This document shows positions 5,408 through 7,398 of a stretch of DNA of 7,398 bases, piece by piece. Below the pieces are notes generated by a model. It searched no databases. It saw only the letters and a list, made by a program, of their open reading frames with translations, and was not told the DNA's origin. This DNA is from DATLZC01 sp037444005 (GTDB lineage: Bacteria; Chloroflexota; Dehalococcoidia; DSTF01; JACRBR01). The DNA lies in NCBI GenBank assembly GCA_037444005.1, contig JBBING010000103.1:1-7398 (forward strand), read 5' to 3'. The number at the start of each line of letters is the position of its first letter. Within the stretch, counting starts at the first letter, position 1. The translations under genes and the position numbers were made by a program.

Positions 5408-5695
5408 ATGCCGTTCGGCACCGTGTTCCGCATGCAGGTGAAGCCAGGCAAGAAGGACGAGCTGCGCAGGCTCATCACGGACCGCTCGGTTCAGATCCCG
5501 GGGATGCTGTCCGCCCACTTCTTCGACGCCGCGGGCGACGAAGCGTGGGGCGTCGCCATCTTCGAAAGCGAGGAGGCCTACCGGGCGAACGCGAGCAGCC
5601 CGGAGCAGCACCAGCGCTATCTCGCGTACCGCGCGCTGCTCGACGCTGACCCCGAGTGGCACGACGGCGTCGTCGCGTCCTTCACGGCGCGCTAG
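5408..5695 (+). CDS. ABM-like (antibiotic biosynthesis monooxygenase fold) small protein
   Basis: This is a 95-residue protein with the size and pattern of dimeric alpha/beta-barrel ABM-domain proteins: an N-terminal strand (GTVFRMQVKPG), a helix (KKDELRRLITDR), a strand after PGMLSAHFF, a strand WGVAIFES, then a helix EEAYRANASSPEQHQRYLAYRAL and a final strand. This superfamily includes quinol monooxygenases, haem-degrading enzymes and proteins with no known activity. No haem or catalytic residue set is clear enough to choose between them. The ATG at 5408 has AAAGGA (5395-5400) at 7-nt spacing and follows the TATGAT promoter. An in-frame extension to 5204 would run through that promoter and antisense to mntA, and is rejected. 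Its stop codon overlaps the stop of the convergent Nudix gene in a shared CTAG. Confidence 0.65.
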   Translation: MPFGTVFRMQVKPGKKDELRRLITDRSVQIPGMLSAHFFDAAGDEAWGVAIFESEEAYRANASSPEQHQRYLAYRALLDADPEWHDGVVASFTAR

Positions 5696-6873
5696 CGCGA
5701 CGGCAGGTCGAGCACGAGCTCATCGCGGGCGCGCTCGAGCCGCGCTGCCCGGCGCTGGCGCACGAGCGTCTCCATCCGGCTGAGCTGGGCCAGGGCCTTC
5801 CGCGTGTCCGACGCCACGCGCGCCGGCTCGCAGTTCGCCACGCGATACTTGAAGAGCCAGTACGTGAACCGCTGCAGCTCTCCGTAGCTGATGCTGTCTC
5901 CGTGCGGGAGGCCGTGCGCGTCACGGAACGCCGCGAGCAGCTCCTCGCGCGTCTTCCCGTAGATGCGCTGGAAGACGTTGGGTTCCTCCTCGACCTCGTA
6001 GTACACGTGCGCCTGGCGGGCCTTCTGGATCTCCTCTTCGACGCAGAGCTGGAGCGCCTCTTCCACGATGACGCCGTACAGGAAATTGAGGTGGGCGCTG
6101 TGCTTCTCCTGACCGAGCGCCGCCCGTAGATCGGCGTCGCTGAAGTCGGGCACAGGGGGGCGGCCGAAGAACACGAGCGCCTCGTGTTCGTCGGGCGGAA
6201 GCCGGTCGGCCACCTCCTCGCACAGCCGCTCGGCGAGCAGCAGCCAGTCGAACGCCTCCCCCTGAATGAGGTACTCGTACGTCCGGCCGTTCGCCTCTTC
6301 GCGCGGCAACGTCCACAGGCCGATGGCCTGCAGCAACGCCTCGAACCACGGGACGCCCGCGTCCAGCGCGTTCACGAAATGCGCGATGGGGTCCTCCTCC
6401 GCGCCCGTTCCGTTGCGTTCGTAGCCGTTCACGCGCTCACGATAGCGCCGCCATTCTTCCGAAGCCAGGAGGTCGCGCAGGATGTCCCGGTGGTTGTACG
6501 CGAGAGGCAACGCCTCGATTTCGCTCGGGTCGAAGAAGCGGACCTCCTGCCCCTCCGAGGGCCGGAGCTCGTCCGGGCGCGGGTCGATGGTCGCCACGAA
6601 CATGTGGAGGGCGTAGTCGCGCCCGGAGGCGTCGGCGGGCCAGGTGTAGACGCGGAAGGGGCGCAGCGCCTTGGGAGCGAGGGTGAGCCCCGTCTCCTCG
6701 CGCACCTCGCGCAGCGCCGCTTCGACGGGCGTCTCTCCCGGCTCGGCTGCGCCCCCGATGAGTCCCCAGTGGTTCGGGAACATGATGTCCGGCCGGTCGT
6801 CGCGCAGTTGCAGGAGCACCCGTCCCTGACGGTCGAGGAGCACGACACCGGCGGACATGTGCGTGCGGCTCAT
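5692..6873 (-). CDS. Nudix hydrolase fused to a large uncharacterised C-terminal domain
   Basis: This 393-residue protein has an N-terminal Nudix domain (about 6-137) with a complete Nudix box at 41-63: GX5E (G41, E47) and REVREETGL (55-63), which bind the catalytic metal. Nudix enzymes hydrolyse nucleoside diphosphates linked to another moiety; the substrate here cannot be told. Residues about 158-393 form a second, mostly helical region that I do not recognise. It is rich in Trp, Tyr and acidic residues, with conspicuous segments EALQLCVEEEIQKARQAHVYYEVEEEPNVFQRIYG (ends about 306) and GDSISYGELQRFTYWLFKYRVA (about 325-346), and a basic, coiled-coil-like tail (about 365-385). The ATG at 6873 overlaps the stop of the upstream Nudix gene (ATGA), with GGGAG 8 nt upstream, so translation is coupled. 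The Nudix half is a close paralogue of that neighbour. The gene ends tail-to-tail with the ABM-like gene. Confidence 0.82.
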   Translation of the reverse strand: MSRTHMSAGVVLLDRQGRVLLQLRDDRPDIMFPNHWGLIGGAAEPGETPVEAALREVREETGLTLAPKALRPFRVYTWPADASGRDYALHMFVATIDPRPDELRPSEGQEVRFFDPSEIEALPLAYNHRDILRDLLASEEWRRYRERVNGYERNGTGAEEDPIAHFVNALDAGVPWFEALLQAIGLWTLPREEANGRTYEYLIQGEAFDWLLLAERLCEEVADRLPPDEHEALVFFGRPPVPDFSDADLRAALGQEKHSAHLNFLYGVIVEEALQLCVEEEIQKARQAHVYYEVEEEPNVFQRIYGKTREELLAAFRDAHGLPHGDSISYGELQRFTYWLFKYRVANCEPARVASDTRKALAQLSRMETLVRQRRAARLERARDELVLDLPSR

Positions 6874-7310
6874 CGGGTGAGCTCCCGGTAGACGGGCGAC
6901 GACGTGAAGGCGTCCAGGAGCCGGTCCACGAGAGGCGTGAGCGGCCGGGGCAGCGCGTCAGGCGGGAAGAACGCGAAGCCCTGCCCTTCGCCCACCACCA
7001 GCGACTGCGCGGGCCGGTCGAGGCGGGCCGCGTAGATGTGCGCCACGGGACGCCCGCCCGCGCGCACGGGAAAGCTCCCGTAGCGGACGAAGCGCTCGGG
7101 CCGCCACCCCGTCTCCTCCTCCATCTCCCGGAGAAAGGCCGCGTCGGGATCCTCTCCCGGCTCGACCGCGCCCCCGGGGAGTCCCCAGTGCCCAGGATGC
7201 CCGATGTCGGGCCGGTCGTCGCGGAGCTGAAGGAGCACGTGCCCCTGCCCGTTGACGATGAGGCCGGCGACGCTGGGCGTTTCGGGATAGGGCTCCGGGG
7301 AGGCGGTCAC
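6870..7310 (-). CDS. Single-domain Nudix hydrolase
   Basis: This is a 146-residue Nudix hydrolase, a normal length for one domain. The Nudix box is complete at 47-69: G47, E53, and REMEEETGW at 61-69. The preceding segment VLLQLRDDRPDI...HWGL (25-44) is shared almost exactly with the next gene: 24 of 29 residues are identical over VLLQ to EPGE, and about 78% of bases over the matching 97 bp. That points to tandem duplication. The substrate is unknown; the WGLPGG element is widespread in ADP-ribose- and (d)NTP-type Nudix proteins and does not decide. The start is GTG at 7310, with no ATG available before the first strand and only a weak ribosome site. It follows the SEC-C gene by 19 nt and overlaps the next gene by 4 nt, so the three are probably one leftward unit. 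Confidence 0.85.
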   Translation of the reverse strand: MTASPEPYPETPSVAGLIVNGQGHVLLQLRDDRPDIGHPGHWGLPGGAVEPGEDPDAAFLREMEEETGWRPERFVRYGSFPVRAGGRPVAHIYAARLDRPAQSLVVGEGQGFAFFPPDALPRPLTPLVDRLLDAFTSSPVYRELTR

Positions 7311-7329
7311 GGTCGTCCGTCCGGCCTTG

Positions 7330-7398
7330 TCACACGGCCATGCCGTGGCACTTCTTATACTTCTTGCCGGAGCCGCAGGGGCAGGGGTCGTTGCGGCC
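7330..7398 (-). CDS. secA: 3' end of SecA (C-terminal SEC-C zinc motif), partial
   Basis: This is the last 22 codons of a gene entering from the right edge, ending at TGA (7332-7330). They encode GRNDPCPCGSGKKYKKCHG followed by three residues. The pattern CXCX8CH is the SEC-C zinc-binding motif. At the extreme C-terminus it is the hallmark of SecA, the ATPase that drives preproteins through SecYEG, where it helps bind SecB or ribosomes and lipids. Other proteins also end in SEC-C motifs, so secA is the likeliest rather than a certain assignment. The rest of the gene is outside the window. No terminator separates it from the Nudix gene 19 nt downstream. Confidence 0.75.
   Translation of the reverse strand, partial: GRNDPCPCGSGKKYKKCHGMAV

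Noticed and set aside
5921..6349. 142-codon minus-strand ORF inside the Nudix fusion gene
   Set aside because: Arg/Gly/Ala-rich alternative frame of the same strand, with no motifs and contained fully in the fusion gene.
1..7398. tRNA, rRNA, CRISPR arrays, insertion sequences or attachment sites
   Set aside because: None seen: no regularly spaced repeats, no transposase, no tRNA-like cloverleaf and no flanking direct repeats around the toxin-antitoxin or protease modules.

Overview
The window comes from a GC-rich bacterial chromosome, densely packed with genes on both strands. It carries house-keeping genes (valS and what looks like the 3' end of secA) interrupted by accessory modules. A surface protein with an LPxTG-type sorting signal, Shine-Dalgarno-led genes with GTG/TTG starts and a probable leaderless leader ORF suggest a Gram-positive-like, GC-rich phylum such as Chloroflexota or Actinomycetota. 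This is inference only: no rRNA or marker comparison was possible.

Layout, left to right. (1) Positions 1-162 hold no gene, but contain two small hairpins and a perfect 6-bp inverted repeat just upstream of the first gene. (2) Positions 163-1429 (+) hold two exported proteins in tandem: a secreted, Cys-rich zincin-like metalloprotease with an atypical active site, and a small surface protein ending in LPRTG, a hydrophobic segment and a basic tail. (3) Positions 1499-4360 (-) are valS, convergent with that pair. (4) Positions 4361-4545 (-) are the valS leader: a promoter, a 22-residue leader ORF starting almost at the predicted transcription start and carrying three GTA valine codons within six codons, and a strong terminator-like hairpin. 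The segments can form mutually exclusive helices, which is the logic of ribosome-mediated attenuation by charged tRNA-Val. This is the most interesting part of the window. (5) Positions 4591-5269 (-) are an MntA/HepT (nucleotidyltransferase/HEPN) toxin-antitoxin pair. (6) Positions 5320-5362 are a divergent promoter region with symmetric extended -10 elements. (7) Positions 5408-5695 (+) encode a small ABM-like alpha/beta-barrel protein. (8) Positions 5692-7310 (-) are two tandem, overlapping Nudix hydrolase genes; the downstream one carries a long C-terminal domain I do not recognise. (9) Positions 7330-7398 (-) are the last 22 codons of a SEC-C-ending protein, most likely secA.

Functional reading: secA and the two Nudix genes look like one leftward transcription unit. 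MntA/HepT is a separate leftward unit. valS has its own promoter and a putative valine-sensing leader, so it need not depend on the toxin-antitoxin promoter upstream. The leftmost pair is a cell-envelope or secretion island with visibly less extreme GC content than valS.
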